Shown: positions 22,621 to 35,037 of the stretch, one piece after another | How positions within the stretch are numbered: the first letter of the stretch is position 1 | How the letters are laid out: each line of letters starts with the position of its first letter | Source of the DNA: Castor canadensis | Taxonomy: Eukaryota > Chordata > Mammalia > Rodentia > Castoridae | DNA length: 64,000 nucleotides | Reading direction: 5' to 3' | Assembly (NCBI RefSeq): GCF_047511655.1 | Contig: NC_133394.1 | Span: 54,530,501 to 54,594,500 of the forward strand | Program-made: the position numbers and the translations under genes | The notes under the pieces: model-generated | Database searches by the model: none | What the model was told of the DNA's origin: nothing | Seen by the model: the letters and a program-made list of their open reading frames with translations, nothing else

Positions 22621-23021
22621 CTGCGTGCACCTCGCTTCTCTGTATGTTAATAAATTTTTCGTCTCTTTTGAGTTCCAACCTCTCAAACAAGCACGAGAGA
22701 CCCGAAGCAGTAGCACTTCGTCGTGGGAGGCGCGCAACTTCCAAGACCTTCAGGATCCTTCTGCCGCTGTCGGGCAGCGTTTAGCTCGGTTCCAGTTGTT
22801 TTGGAGGATGTGCCCAGCAGTGTCAGGCCGCGTCGATTTGCATGAAAAGAGAAGCCGACCTCCCACAGACAGCGAGAGAGCGACAAACACCCTCAGGGGG
22901 CCGAGGTTGGGAAAGCCTGGGCCCGACCCGGGCGGGAACGCACGCAGCCCGGTGCGGAGCGGCCGCCTCCGGCTGCGCGGCTCGGGATCAGCCCGCTCCG
23001 CTCTGCTCCGCCAACTTCGGG

Positions 23022-23026
23022 CCAAT
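23022..23026 (+). promoter_or_regulatory. CCAAT box (NF-Y type)
   Basis: The context 'gggccaatcagcgag' matches the extended NF-Y site (CCAATCAGCG). It lies about 275 bases upstream of the PRDM5 start codon within the CpG island, a plausible core-promoter position. Confidence 0.6.
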
Positions 23027-23244
23027 CAGCGAGCGGCGTGCGGCCGCAGCGCCCGGCCCGCGCCCCCCGCGCCCCCGCGGCAGCAATGGCAGCGGAGGCT
23101 CCGGGCAGAGCCAGACCAGGGCCGAGGAGGGGCTGAGCCGCGGGGAATCCTGGAATCTCCGGGGAGGTGGGGATTCTGGGAGGAAAAGTCCATTTCCTCT
23201 TTTCCCGCTGGCCTCTCCCCTCCACCCCAGCACCCCAATTTTCG

Positions 23245-23280
23245 ATGTGTCTCTTCTCCGGCGCAAAGCGCCGGGACTGA
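23245..23280 (+). promoter_or_regulatory. Upstream ORF of 11 codons before PRDM5
   Basis: An ATG at 23245 opens an 11-codon frame that ends at TGA 23278-23280. That leaves 16 bases before the PRDM5 ATG. If transcription starts upstream of 23245, this frame would sit in the 5' UTR and could lower translation of the main frame. The ATG has G at +4? No: the next base is T, and the -3 base is T, so its context is weak and leaky scanning would be expected. Confidence 0.45.
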
Positions 23281-23284
23281 GTGA

Positions 23285-23500
<216 letters not shown>

Positions 23501-24099
23501 TGAGAGCAGCGCCACGTAGGTGTCGCGGGCGCGCTCAGCCGCCGGCCTCCCAGCCAGCGGCAAGATGTCTTTCCCTGTCCTGCAGGAAGCGAGCCCCATT
23601 GAGCCTCCCTCTTGCTCGCCCCCGCGTGGGCTGCGTCCTTGCGTTGGCTAGGGCGCGCGTGGTGGTGTCCCCACGCACGCACGCGCGCCGCTCTGCAGCC
23701 TCTGCGCTCTTCCTCCTTCAACATGAATCTGAGGTCGGAACTCCCCACTTCCTTGTGGGAATGGGGGAGGGGGTTGCGATGCAGGCCTGGGACCTCAGTC
23801 AGGACTAACTTCCACTGTGGCTTCTGGGAAGCGTCTCCTTCAGGGTCTGAATCTCTCACCTTTTTCTCTGACTTTGGAGTTTTTCTTTCAGAAATTTCAG
23901 GGATGACAAACACCGCACTGTCCGTAGGAGAACGGCCATGAAATACTGGATGTTGAATCAGAGGTCTAGGAAGAAAAAGTACTGGGACATTCTAAATCTT
24001 TGGGTTTAAAGTTGCAAACTCACAACACCGCAACTTGTGCTGTGGTTGCCTTGCAGCAAATAGGAAATTTGGAACTATGACCTGGTGAAGCTCCCAGGG

Positions 24100-24330
24100 A
24101 AATGAGAGCCGTCGTTTACTGAGCAGATACTTTGTACCAGGGCTCATACTGGGTAGTTTATTCATTAGATGACTTCACCGGCACACAACTTCACTGAAAT
24201 CACTTTTAGGCCTAAGTTAAGAAGTGAGAAGACAAATTCTGCCATCGTATTTTGTGCTCAGTTAGTGAATTAGGCTTCCATCTAAGGCTTCTGAGTGTAA
24301 AAGTGCATGTTCTTTCCACAACATCTGTTG
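24100..24330 (+). repeat. MIR SINE, nearly full length
   Basis: The order 'gtttactgagcagatactttgtaccagg', then a central core, then 'aagttaagaagtgagaagac' and a 3' part 'gtgcatgttctttccacaac' follows the MIR consensus in sense direction. It is an ancient copy in the proximal part of intron 1. Confidence 0.65.
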
Positions 24331-25205
24331 TTCCTTACAGGACAATGGACATTAGAAATCCTTATCCCTGCCACCTTCCCAGACTCGCCTGTCCTTTGCC
24401 ACCCGCCCCCCCCCCTTTGTTAGGATATATTTTGAAGATAGGAAGTTTGGGCAAGAGCAGGTTTGTTCAGGTTAGATACATCAACCAGACTTTCTTCGGA
24501 GAATGCACCCAGAGACCCGGGGTACCATGGGTACCTCTAAACACCTCCCATCCCCCAGCCTGTGATCTAAAGAGGGACTGACTCCACTAGTAAATCTCAG
24601 TGCTCCATTCACAGCATGTCCAGGGCAAAATCTGAAAAAGTAAACCGAGTATTAACTTTCTCAAATGGCGATTTGGGAGAATTAGAGATGTATGAAAAAG
24701 ACATTGCCAAATGGCTAAAGTTGAAAATCAGTTCTATTCTAATAAAAGCTATGTAACCATCAAATGACTTTTGTATAGTGTTGAAATTCTGCTTCAACGG
24801 AATTTCCATTCTTCTAAAGTGAAAAATTCCCAAATGGGTCTCTGGCATAAATGTAATTACCTAAAAAATTAAACACAGGTCTTTAAAAATCATTTAATAT
24901 TATGAATAGTAAGACAATTCTTTAAAGATAAGAGTTATTACATAGTCCCTATTTTTTGTTTTACATTACCATTTCGATTTTTAGAAAAAATTGCCCAGTA
25001 TACTTTCTTTTAGTATTTTTAACATTTCAGCCTACCTTTTCATACATTTGGTTATTTGAAAGTGCTTAATTTGAGTCATAGAATAAACAGCTTATGAAAG
25101 TATCATATATTAGCACAGCATTTTACTATTGAATCAGCAGATATTTATTTTTTTCCTGGCTTGTGTAACTTTAGTGTATAAAAGAGATTTCTATCCAGAT
25201 TGCAG

Positions 25206-25250
25206 CTATATATATATATATGAGATCTATATATCTCAAATGCCCAAGGT
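25206..25250. repeat. (TA)n tract with short hairpin
   Basis: A run of TA units is followed by 'gagatctatatatctc', whose gagat/atctc arms can pair as a small hairpin. This is probably simple-sequence noise. Confidence 0.5.
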
Positions 25251-25689
25251 TATACCATATATGTGGAATGATTTTGCTAGGCACTATATTAGGTGGTGGG
25301 ATTACAAAATTAGTATTTTTAGTCTGCTGAGGAAGACAGAGAAGTAAATAATTTCCATTCAGTCTGACCAGTGTTGCTATAGACAATGTGAAGTTGAATG
25401 CGGTAAGTCTTGTAAGAATTTGGATATCCATTGTGACACTTAAGTATTGGGCCTTTGATTTTGATTTTAGGGAGTTTGATCCTTATGCTGTCATCAGTTT
25501 CGGTGGATCTGAGTGGTTTGTAGATAGAATTGTCGGAAATAAAAGTGAAGTAGTTCTTGAAGATCTAGACCTGGTGACAGATCAAGCAAGGCAGTTTAAA
25601 CTTTCCCATTGAGGCATCCTTACACACCGGAGTCTTTGGGCACTTGAACAGTCAGTCATCTACAGGCACACATTTTGAAGTCTGGGTTT

Positions 25690-25790
25690 TCTGTTTGCTA
25701 AGCTCTTGCAAATGTCTCATTTCATCGTATAAATCTTAAGCAATTAATTATTATCCCCAGTTTAAAGATAACAAACTTGTTCAATTATTC
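25690..25790 (+). repeat. MIR fragment
   Basis: The pattern 'aatgtctcatttcatcgtataaatctt' followed by 'attattatccccagtttaaagataac' matches the MIR core, with the 'ccccattttacag' equivalent degraded. Confidence 0.5.
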
Positions 25791-26384
25791 TGGTCAGAAT
25801 TTTGGCAGTTTTCCTTATGCTAACCTTTTAACATTTTTCTCTCCTTTCCAATCCATTCTTCTTTAATGTGCTAAAACCTTAGCTGACCGTCAGAGATACA
25901 GTTACTTTACTTTCCAGAAGCACTTTATAACTTGTTTACTTACCCTTACTGTATAAGAGCTACTTGGTAATAGTTTGGGACTTTTGAAAAAGAACTAAAG
26001 ACTGAAAGGAAAGCTGAAGTAAAGCAAAAAGGAAATAACATAAATGAAATGAAATGTGTCTCCAGCAAATTTCAGGTCCCCTAATTCCAGTAAAAGTAGT
26101 AAAGAGTATTGCTAAGGCCCATACCTTCTTAACCGAATATTCATTAGCTATAGTGAACTGACCTTGTTGGGGTATTCCTGACATCTTTCCCCCCAACTCT
26201 GCTTTTTTTGCCTGATGAGCTCTTGATAATATCTTCAGACTATGAACCCTGAGGCAGCTTCATATCTTGCTTTGCCCTTTTCATGAACACATTCATGTTC
26301 TTAGTTCAAACTTACATAGACACCCTATCCACAGCTGTTTTTAGAGCAAGAGCTGTTGATGGCACTGAGTTATGACAGTTACTC

Positions 26385-26745
26385 TTGTAATAAATCATCA
26401 TAAACTGTGGCTTAAAAAAACATGAATTTATTATCTTTTGGTTCCAGAGTTCAGAAATCTAAAATAGGTAGGGAGAAATGGCTTGTTTCTTGGGAAGATT
26501 GCAAAGGAAATTCTTTTCCTTGACATTTTGTGGTTTTCATATTCCTTGGCTCATGGCCCCACATCATTTCAGCCTCTTCTTTTGTTGTCACAGTGTGACC
26601 CTTCTGCCTCCCTCTTACAAGGACTCATGTGATTGGGTGTGCTCAGACCATCCATTATAATATCAAGATCCCTAATGTAATCACATTTGCAAAGTACCTT
26701 TTCCAGTGTAGGGTAACTAACGTACAAATTCTGGGGATTAGCCTA
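26385..26745 (-). repeat. ERVL-MaLR LTR (MLT1-like), antisense
   Basis: The sequence runs 'aactgtggcttaaaa', 'gaatttattatcttttggttcc', 'ttccttggctcatggcccc', 'acaaggactcatgtgattggg', 'aagatccctaatgtaatcac', 'ttctggggattag'. That is the reverse complement of a MaLR LTR over most of its length. It is old and non-coding. Confidence 0.65.
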
Positions 26746-27054
26746 CCATGGCTCTAAAGTGTAATTCTTTTTTGCTCAGGTTATTTGGAACGTTTTACAG
26801 TAATGAACTAGGGTGAGTTGTTTCTCATATATTGGTCTCAATAAGGTGTGCCCCTTGCAAAACTACCAGATTGATTAATACTCTGCTTTGTTTGCAGTAT
26901 TGATTCTGGCATGGGTCTGTAAGGTTAGCACTCATGCAGTAAAACCTGGGTAAGTGGTTACAAAGTGTGTACATGAGCAACTGAGTAGAAAAGAATAGGT
27001 GCTGATGGTGTTTCAAATAATACTGTTTAAAAGAGCATCGGTAGTGGAAGTAGC

Positions 27055-27135
27055 ACATCTTTGTTTTACAGGTGAGGACACTGAAACCAGAGATTTGCAG
27101 AATCCTCCAGTAACAGCTGCCTCTCAGGTCCTCAT
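27055..27135 (+). repeat. MIR 3' fragment
   Basis: The block 'tgttttacaggtgaggacactgaaacc' is the conserved MIR tail region. The rest is not recognisable. Confidence 0.45.
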
Positions 27136-27764
27136 TGCCTTTCACAGTAGAACCTCCTTGTATTTCAAACCAAGGCAGACACTTTGGTTCTCACTGAATG
27201 ATTTGTACTAGAGAGATCTGGTGAGGAAAAATCCCAAGTAAAAAATACCTGAAATAAAGGCTTCCCTCTCAGTTTGTAAAAATAGAATAAGATTTTTTTT
27301 TAAAAAGGCAAGTTGAAGTTGTTCAGGTTAGAGAAAAACATGGAGAAGAAAAAAAACCTAAAAACTAAGTAAAAGTAGACAGAGGAAAAATCATGCATAA
27401 ATGTTAAATACAGCACTGGATTCTGTAGAATAAAGTAGTTTGTTCATCAGTTTAGAAGGTGACTCTTAAGAAACAATGAGTTTTTATCCTAGGGCTAAAA
27501 TTCTGCCATTGGATGTTTACTTACGTTCCTGGTGACTGATGATAACTAATCTGGAAATAAAATCAGAGGAAAAATAATCTCCATAATGCCTGCCATGTAT
27601 GCTGTCTCTTGTCTGTGTTCACACATTAGTATTTCATCATAGTGACTGAATTTGGCTTTGTGTTTCCTGTTATGTTACAGATTTAGAAAAAAATACATAA
27701 CTAATCCACTTAAAGTAATGTTTTCTCCAAAACTTTGTTATGTTTCTGTGATGATAACAGCTAC

Positions 27765-27990
27765 AGTTAATTAATTCAATAAATATTTATGGAACAATTG
27801 CAGTTGTTAGGCCCTGTACTAGTGGCTAGTGACAGAAGGATGAGTGACAGGAACAATAGACACTGGATACTTTTTTCATTTCTGGATGCTTTACTCAGTT
27901 CTTATTTAAGCTCTGCCATGAGCCTACAAAGGGCTGTTATTCCCATTTTATTGGTGAGGGACGGTTTATCAATATTGAATGGATCCACAG
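27765..27990 (+). repeat. Ancient SINE/LINE fragment (MIR- or L2-related)
   Basis: It begins 'ttcaataaatatttatggaac' and 'ggccctgtactagtgg', the common start of MIR/L2-associated repeats. A later 'gctgttattcccattttattggtgaggg' stretch corresponds to the MIR tail. Confidence 0.45.
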
Positions 27991-28037
27991 AATTTTAAGT
28001 CAGGTCATTCCACATACAGGTTGAGCACACCAAATTT

Positions 28038-28125
28038 GACTTTTTTTTTGGTTGGTACTGGGGTTTGAGTTCAGAGTTTTGCCTTGCTAAGCAGGCATGC
28101 TAACATTTGAGCCATGCCTCTAAAT
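28038..28125 (-). repeat. ID-like SINE fragment, antisense
   Basis: A T-run is followed by 'ggtactggggtttgagttcag' and 'gctaagcaggcatgctaac', the reverse complement of the ID-like unit with its B-box and A-box regions. A short 'aaatttga' on both sides may be a remnant target duplication. Confidence 0.7.
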
Positions 28126-28319
28126 CTGAAATTTGAAAAGTTGCAAAACATGGACTATTTTGAGTGTGTACATGACACTACATGTGGAAATTCCACACTT
28201 GTCCTCATGTGATGGGTTATAGTCGAAATGCAGGTACATTGATGATTTTTTAAAATAAAATTAATAAATGAATTTTGTTTAAACTTGGCCTCATCCCCAA
28301 GATACCTTAAATATTCCAG

Positions 28320-28340
28320 AATTAAAAAAAAAAAAAAAAA
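28320..28340. repeat. A-run
   Basis: This is a homopolymer of about 17 A. It is not attached to a recognisable SINE body. Confidence 0.6.
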
Positions 28341-28689
28341 GGAAAGTCTCAAATCCAGAACATTTGTGGTCCCAAGCACTTCCCATGTAAGTTTTTCTAT
28401 AATCATAAAAAATACAGACAAAAAAGTACACTCAGGTGCTTGAAAAATTATTTCATAAAAATGGTAAACTCAATCATTAGTATTTTTCATTCAACAGTAG
28501 CTCGTAGAAATTCATCTAAATTATCTACTTTGACTCTATTGTTTTTAATGACAGAGTATATTCCATGCTGCAGATGTGCCATAATTTTCATTTATTCAGG
28601 TGGTGTTTTATACAACCATTCAGCAAATCTTTATCATGTAATATGTTCAGACCTGTTCTAACCATTTTTGGATACAATAGTTAAAATAT

Positions 28690-29590
28690 TCTGCCTCTTG
28701 CTTTCATTCTAGTGAAAGGTGACAGAAAATGTTATCTGGTAGGCAAATTTTATTCTATGCTAAAATATGGTAAGTGCTATAGAAAAAAAATTAAAGTAGG
28801 GCTGGATATGGTTCACTTGGCACCAAAAGTGTGGGTGTACTTCTGAGGGATGTTGTAAATTATGTAGCTCAGTTAATCCTCACTAAACAGGTGAGATTTG
28901 GGCAATGCTTTGAAGGATGATAGACAATTAGCCAAATATACTTCTAGGGCAAGAGCATTCTGGTGGAGGGAGCAACTAGTGCAGAGGCTTTAAGACGGTG
29001 GTTTGCCTGCTCTATTCCAGTCTAGTGTGTCTGGAATAGAGTGAGTCAGAAGGCAAGTACCCTAGTACTTAGGGGGAGGTCAGAGAGTTAGCAAAGTGAA
29101 GAATACTTGGAGAAGAGCTACGTTTTGAAGGGCGTTTCAGGCCAGTGTAGACTATTTTTCATTTGAGTGCTGAGGGGTGCAGCCACTACAGGGTTTTGAG
29201 CAAAGGAATGATCTAAATTTATCAAGGATTATTGTGGCTGCTGTGTGGAGAACAGTCTGCCCCAGGGGAGTGTGAAAACTGGGAAGTTTACTGGGATTCT
29301 ACTGCAGTAATCTGTGTGACGTGATGTGACTTAGACTAAGATGGTGGCAGCCATGATAGTGTATTTTGAAGTTCGGGGTAACAGTATGCTGATGGGATTG
29401 GATATGGAGTATGAAAGAAGAGGAGGGATAAAGGAAGGATTAAGACCTTTTCCAAGGGTTTTAGGTTGAGGAACTGGCAGGATTGAATCCCCAGTCTGTA
29501 ACCAGAAGAGGAAGATTGTGGATGGGAGCAGGTGTGAGAAGTTAGATGGAGGTGGATCAGCATTACCTCCAGTTTAAGGCATATTGTTTT
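28690..29590 (+). repeat. Ancient mammalian interspersed repeat, family not assigned
   Basis: The sequence contains blocks familiar from a widespread old mammalian repeat: 'caagagcattctggtggaggg', 'agtgcagaggctttaaga', 'gggttttgagcaaaggaatga', 'gctgctgtgtggagaacag', 'ctactgcagtaatctg' and 'ccaagggttttaggttgagg'. I recognise the order but cannot give the family name reliably. It has no coding capacity. The 75-residue minus-strand frame at 29336-29563 is incidental. Confidence 0.5.
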
Positions 29591-30699
29591 TGAGGTGTCT
29601 GTTCAACAAGGTAACATATCAGAGGCAGTAATATGAAATTACATATTTTCTCTTCTTCCTTTCCATCTTTCATTATTGCCATTCATGCTACCTTATGTAT
29701 TAAAAACTTTACAGTTTTTCCTTTAGACCATCAATTATCTTTTAGCGTGAAAAGAAGACAAATAATCTTTGTTTTTACCTCTGATTTTTCCTGTTGCTTG
29801 AGTTCCTTGTTTTGAACTAAGTTTTCTGTCTGGTATCATATTCCTTATGCTGAAGGACTTTGAATATTGTGTTGTGGGTCTGTCAGGAATGCATTTTGTT
29901 AGATTTTGTTTGTCCTCTTGTCATGGTCCTGTTCTTCCCCAGTAGATTTCTCCATCTTGTGATTTGGTGCTGACGATGAGACCAGGGGAGGGAGTTTCAC
30001 GTGGTCTTGTTCCAGCCTCCCTCCTGCATAGGCTGTATCTGCCTGGGCTCTGGGAACTGGGCTTTCTTAGCATCCCTGCCTCTCCTCCCCAGGGGAACTA
30101 GATTTTTGCCTTGTATTAGTGGCTGATCTGTTGCGAGAGAGCATTTCCTATCCCTTCTTTTGTTAGTCGAAGTTTCTGGGCCCATACAATTTATTGCACT
30201 TCTCTCAGCAGAGTGGGTCTTTACCTGTGCCCTGGGGTGACATGGTTTGCTGCTTTTCTTGCAGTGGGCTAAAGGCTTTCTCATATAGGAGAAAGGTCAG
30301 AGCAGGAAATTTGGGGTGTCATGCCATTATCATAGCAGTCATTGTTCCCCTCCACATGTCTGTATCTCTGAGGGAGTCTTTTTCCATTTCCTGTGGGTTT
30401 CCCAACCTCTCTTGGGAGGTCCTTGAAAAAGTGTCTGAGTACTAGTGGACTTTCCTTGAGTCTGGTGCTAGTAGTGGTTCTATCTCTTCTTGTCTCATTT
30501 GCTGCCTTTACGAAGCTGTTGACATGTTAGGTGACATTACCTGCTTGTAAGGTTACTGTTAGCTCTTTCTTCAGTGACTTGTCATGGGTAAGCCATTGCT
30601 CTCCTCAAGAAAAATGATTTCACGTTTCATCTTTCTGTTCTCCTTGTTAGAATGAGTCATAATATTTTTAAATCCTTGGTGGAAACTGAACTTTTAGGT

Positions 30700-31985
30700 A
30701 GAGTTTTAAAATTAAGTGACGTTTTCCTTTTTTAAAAAAAATTAGCCAATCTGTCCAGCTTTGAAAGAGGTGTTTTGGAAAGTTCTACTCTAGTTCTTCC
30801 ATTTCTAATATTGTTATGCTGCTGGATTCTCACTGCTATATCTTTTTCATAAATAGGGTTTCGCAGTATTACAGTGCTTTATCCTGTATAATGTAACCTT
30901 GTCTTTGATTTGTGTGTCTTTGTCTACCTATTTTAGTTTATTTTACCATTCTGTTTTATCTTTTTGTAATCATGTGTAGCTAGATTAAATTTTATAACAC
31001 AGTATTTCTTTTAATGGGAGAATTGCCCTCCTTTATATTTAGTGTATTTATTGACACAGCTTGATTTTATTCATTTATGCTCATGACTTATATATTTGTA
31101 ACTTATTTTTGCTGTGTGTTCAAATCACTGTCATTCCTTTCTCTACTTTTGGTATTTTGTTAGTTCACTTTTCTTTTTCTTTAATGGTTTACATGTTTAT
31201 CTCCTTTCATAGATGCACATGATTTTATTATTTGATAGCTAGAGTTCGGCAATTTCTTCTACAGAAAAACCTGTTTCTGATGATATCAGTCATATTTCCA
31301 CAAAATGTTGTATTTCTCTCCTTCTTCCCTCTCCTTTATTTCTGCCCCTCCCCATACACCTTTGAGAAAGCTTTTACTTCCCTTCCCAGCATCCCCTGTG
31401 TTTCAGTGAATGCCATGTAACTTAAAACTATGTGCTTGTTGTTTCAAGAGTTGTTTTTTGGCTTATGTATTTCACATATCCAATTTATGGTTAAGCTTTA
31501 ATTGTGTATGTATATGTACTGGTTATATATCTTCCATTTTCTGTGTTTTCTCCTGGTTCATTAGCAGACTTTTGAAGTTCTTATTCTCATTAAACCATGT
31601 GTGTACTGTCATGTAGTAGCTCGTATTACTATTATTTTTTTAGGCAGTGGATGTTTTCCCAATGTTTTTCAGGTTAAAAACTATCTGACTCTTTACAGAT
31701 AGCCTCTAATTTCTGCTTAGACTCTTGTAAGATCTCTCTCTTTATTTTTAGAGTTCAGGAATTTTATCAGAATGTTCTTAGAGTGAGGCATTTCATCTAC
31801 AGAAGCAGATATTTTCAACTTCAGAAAATCTCCTGCCTAATCATTGTCTCTCAACCCATTTTTTTTCAGTCCTCAGCAACAATATTTTTGTATACATGGT
31901 ATCACTGCTCCAGATATTTTTATTTTTCCATATTTTTCTTTAATTCTTGCCTCTTTTTCTAATTCAGTTTATTTTCTACAAATGT
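30700..31985 (-). repeat. Possible old L1/HAL1 sequence, antisense
   Basis: The T-rich texture and phrases such as 'tttaatgggagaattgccctcc' resemble the antisense of an old L1 or HAL1 element. Divergence is high, and I could not anchor it to a defined region of an element. The younger L1 at 32001 inserted at its downstream edge. Confidence 0.3.
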
Positions 31986-31987
31986 GC

Positions 31988-34834
31988 AATTGAGAAATCA
32001 TGTTTTTTTAATTTTTAAATTTTTTATATTTAAAAATTTTTTTTGTTCATTTATTCACATGTGCATACATTGCTTGGGTCATTTCTCCTCCCTGCCCTCC
32101 TCCCCCACCTTTCTCCCCTTCCCCTCCTCAGTTTCAGGCAGGTCCCTTTCTGCCCTTGTGACTGATTTTGTTGAAGAAAATACATAAGCATAATAATAAA
32201 GACAAAGTGTTTTTGCTAGTTGAGTTAAGGATAGCTATACAGAAAGATTCCTACTATTGCTCTCATGTACCTATGTGTTACAACCCATGTTGATTCATCT
32301 CTAACTGATCTTTTCGTTAGTTCCTGATCCCCTGCTAGTGATAACCTGTCGTTTTAAGGTGTCTGTATTAGTTCCTCTGGAGTGGGGACATCAAACACTT
32401 TCATGTTTTGGGTTTTCTACCTATTCCTATATCTCCTGTATGTGCTCTCCTCTTTTCTTGTGATCCAAGTCCAACCACATTGCTGCATTTGCCCTAGATC
32501 TAAAGTCCGCATATGAAGGAGAACATAGGATTTTTGGTCTTCTGAGCCTGGCTGACCTCGCTCAGAATGATGTTCTCCAGTTCCATCCATTTACCTGCAA
32601 ATAATAAGATTTCATTTTTCTTCATGGCTGAGTAAAATTCCATTGTGTACAAGTATCACATTTTCTTGATCCATTCATCAGTAGTGGGGCATCTTGGTTG
32701 TTCCCATAACTTTGCTATTGTGAATAGTGCTGTAATAAACATGGGTGTGCAGGTACCTTTGGAGTAACCTGTGTTGCATTCCTTTGGATATATCCCCAGG
32801 AGTGGGATTGCTGGATCATATGGCAGATCTATGTTTAGATTTTTAAGAAGTCTCCAAATTTTTTTCCAGAGTGGTTGCACCAGCTTGCATTCCCACCAGC
32901 AGTGGGTTAGGGTTCCTTTTTTTCCCACATCTTCGCCAGCACTTGTTGGTGATGTTTTGGATGATGGCTATTCTAACAGGGGTGAGGTGGAATCTTAGTG
33001 TGGTTTTGATTTGCATTTCCTTTATGGCCAGAGATGGTGAACATTTTTTCATGTGTTTTTTGGCCATTTGAATTTCTTCTTTTGAAAAAGTTCTTTTTAG
33101 TTCAGTTGCCCATTTCTTAATTGGATCATGGATTTTAAGAGAGTTTAGTTTCTTAAGTTCCCTGTATAGTCTAGTTATCAGTCCCTTGACTGATGTATAG
33201 CTGGCAACTGTTTTCTCCGACTCTTTTAGAGACCATTTCTTTTGTTGTGCAGAAGCTTTTTAATTTTTTGAAGTCCCACTTACTCATCCTTTCTCTTAGT
33301 TGCTGGGCTGCTGGGGTTCTATTGAGGAAGTCTTTGCTTATACCTATTTGTTCCAGAGTGTTTCCTGCTCCTTCTTGAAGTAACTTCAGAGTTTCAGGTC
33401 TGATATTTAGGTCCTTGATCCATTTCGAGTTGATACTAGTACAGGGTGACAGACATGGATCTAGTTTCAGTTTCTTGCAGACAGGTAACCACTTTTCCCA
33501 GCAACATTTGTTGAAGAGGCTGTCTTTTCTCCATCGTATATTTTTGGCACCTTTGTCAAAAATGAGGTGAGTATAGTGTGTGGCTTCATATCTGGGTCTT
33601 CTGTTCTGTTCCACTGGTCTTCATGTCTGTTTTTGTGCCAGTACCATGCTGTTTTTATTGCTATTGCTTTGTAATACTGTTTGAAGTCTGGTATTGTGAT
33701 ACCTCCAGCATTGCTCTTTTTGCTGAGTATTGCCTTGGCTATTCATGGTCTCTTGTGTTTGCAAATGAACTTTCGGGTAGATTTTTCAATCTGCGTGATG
33801 TATGTCATTGGGATTTTGATGGGCATTGCATTAAACATGTAGATTGCTTTCGGTAGTATAGCCATTTTTACATTATTGATTCTACCGATCCATGAGCACA
33901 GGAGATCTTTCCATCTTCTGTACTCTTCCCCGATTTCTTTCTTCAGGAGTTTGTAATTCTCCTTGTAGGGGTCATTCACATCCTTTGTTAAATTTACTCC
34001 TAGGTATTTGATTTTTGTTTTTGAGGCTATTGTGAATGGAATTGTTTCCATATATTCCTTCTCAGTTTGTTCATTGTTGGTGTATAGAAATGGTAATGAT
34101 TTTTGTACGTTGATTTTGTATCCTACCACCTTACTGTAGCTGTTTATGGTATCTAAGAGTTTTTTGGGTCTTTAAGATAAAGGATCATATCGTCTGCACA
34201 TAAGGATATTGTGACAGTTTCTTTACCTTTTTGTATTCCTTTTATTTCTTCTTCTTGCCTAATTGCTCTGGCTAGAAATTCCAGTACTATGTTGAATAGG
34301 AGTGGGGAGAGTGGGCATTCTTGTCTCATTCCTGATTTTAGGGGAAATGGTTTCAGTTTTTCACCATTAAGGATGCTGTTGGCTGTAGGTTTGTCATATA
34401 TAGATTTTATAATGTTGAGGTACTTTCCTTCTGTTCCGAGGTTTCTTAGAGCTTTTATCATGAAGTAGTGTTGGATCTTATCAAAGGCTTTTTCTGCATC
34501 TATTGAGATGATCAAGTGGTGTTTGTCTTTGCTTCTATTAATGTGCTGTATTGCATTTATAGATCTGCATATGTCATCCCTGGGATGAAGCCAGCTTGGT
34601 CATGGTGGATGATCTTTCTGATGTGTTGTTGGATTTGGTTTGCCATTATTTTATTGAGGATTTTTGGATTGATGTTCATTAGGGAAATTGGCCTGTAGTT
34701 CTCCTTTTTGGAGGTGTCTTTGTCTGGTTTTAGGAGGAGAGTAATATTGGCATCATAAAATGAGTTAGGCCGTGTTCCTTTTTTTTCTATTTTGTGGAAC
34801 AGTTTAAGGAGGGTTGGTATTAATTGAGAAATCA
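31988..34834 (-). mobile_element. 5'-truncated L1 with ORF2 3' half and 3' UTR, 13-bp TSD
   Basis: Direct repeats 'aattgagaaatca' at 31988-32000 and 34822-34834 flank an antisense L1 insertion of about 2.8 kb (32001-34821). The T-rich start is its poly-A tail on the minus strand. The 3' UTR (to about 32650) shares the 'gtgcatacattgcttgggtc' and C-rich blocks with the other L1 ends in the window. The 5' end is truncated within ORF2 just before the reverse-transcriptase palm. It lies inside intron 1 in antisense orientation to PRDM5. Confidence 0.92.
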
Positions 34835-34835
34835 A
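32656..34835 (-). pseudogene. L1 ORF2 fragment (reverse transcriptase and C-terminal region)
   Basis: The minus-strand frames, in order from 34835 down, give the following: the '[10 protein letters not shown]' fingers motif; the palm A motif '[13 protein letters not shown]'; '[15 protein letters not shown]' where the usual RQGCP glycine is replaced; the palm C motif as CADD (normally FADD); then the '[11 protein letters not shown]' block; and finally the C-terminal Cys/His-type 'THCWWEC' knuckle and 'EWIKKM'. Intact ORF2p is the endonuclease/reverse transcriptase of L1. Here the endonuclease is missing and the frame is interrupted near 34150, 33740, 33170 and 32930. Divergence is modest, so the insertion is much younger than the L1 copies at 8 kb and 58 kb. 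Confidence 0.9.
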
Positions 34836-34944
34836 GTTTTTTTTTTTTTTTAATTTTTTTTAAGTACTTTTCCTGAGTGCTGTATTTGCATCTTCCTAAA
34901 CGCACTTGGCAATTATTCAGGTATTCCCATTTTATTCTTTCTTT

Positions 34945-35037
34945 CTTTATTTTTTATTGTTGCTGTACTATACTCAAACCCAAGGCCTTGAGCATGCTAG
35001 GCAAGCACTTAACCCTTGAGCTACATCCCAGCCCCTG
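34945..35037 (-). repeat. ID-like SINE, antisense
   Basis: The stretch 'actcaaacccaaggccttgag', 'catgctaggcaagcactta' and 'gagctacatcccagcccc' is the reverse complement of the ID-like unit. Confidence 0.75.

Noticed and set aside
25206-25250. Hairpin at the TA repeat as a structured RNA
   Set aside because: The stem is only about five pairs and lies in simple sequence. No RNA gene family fits.
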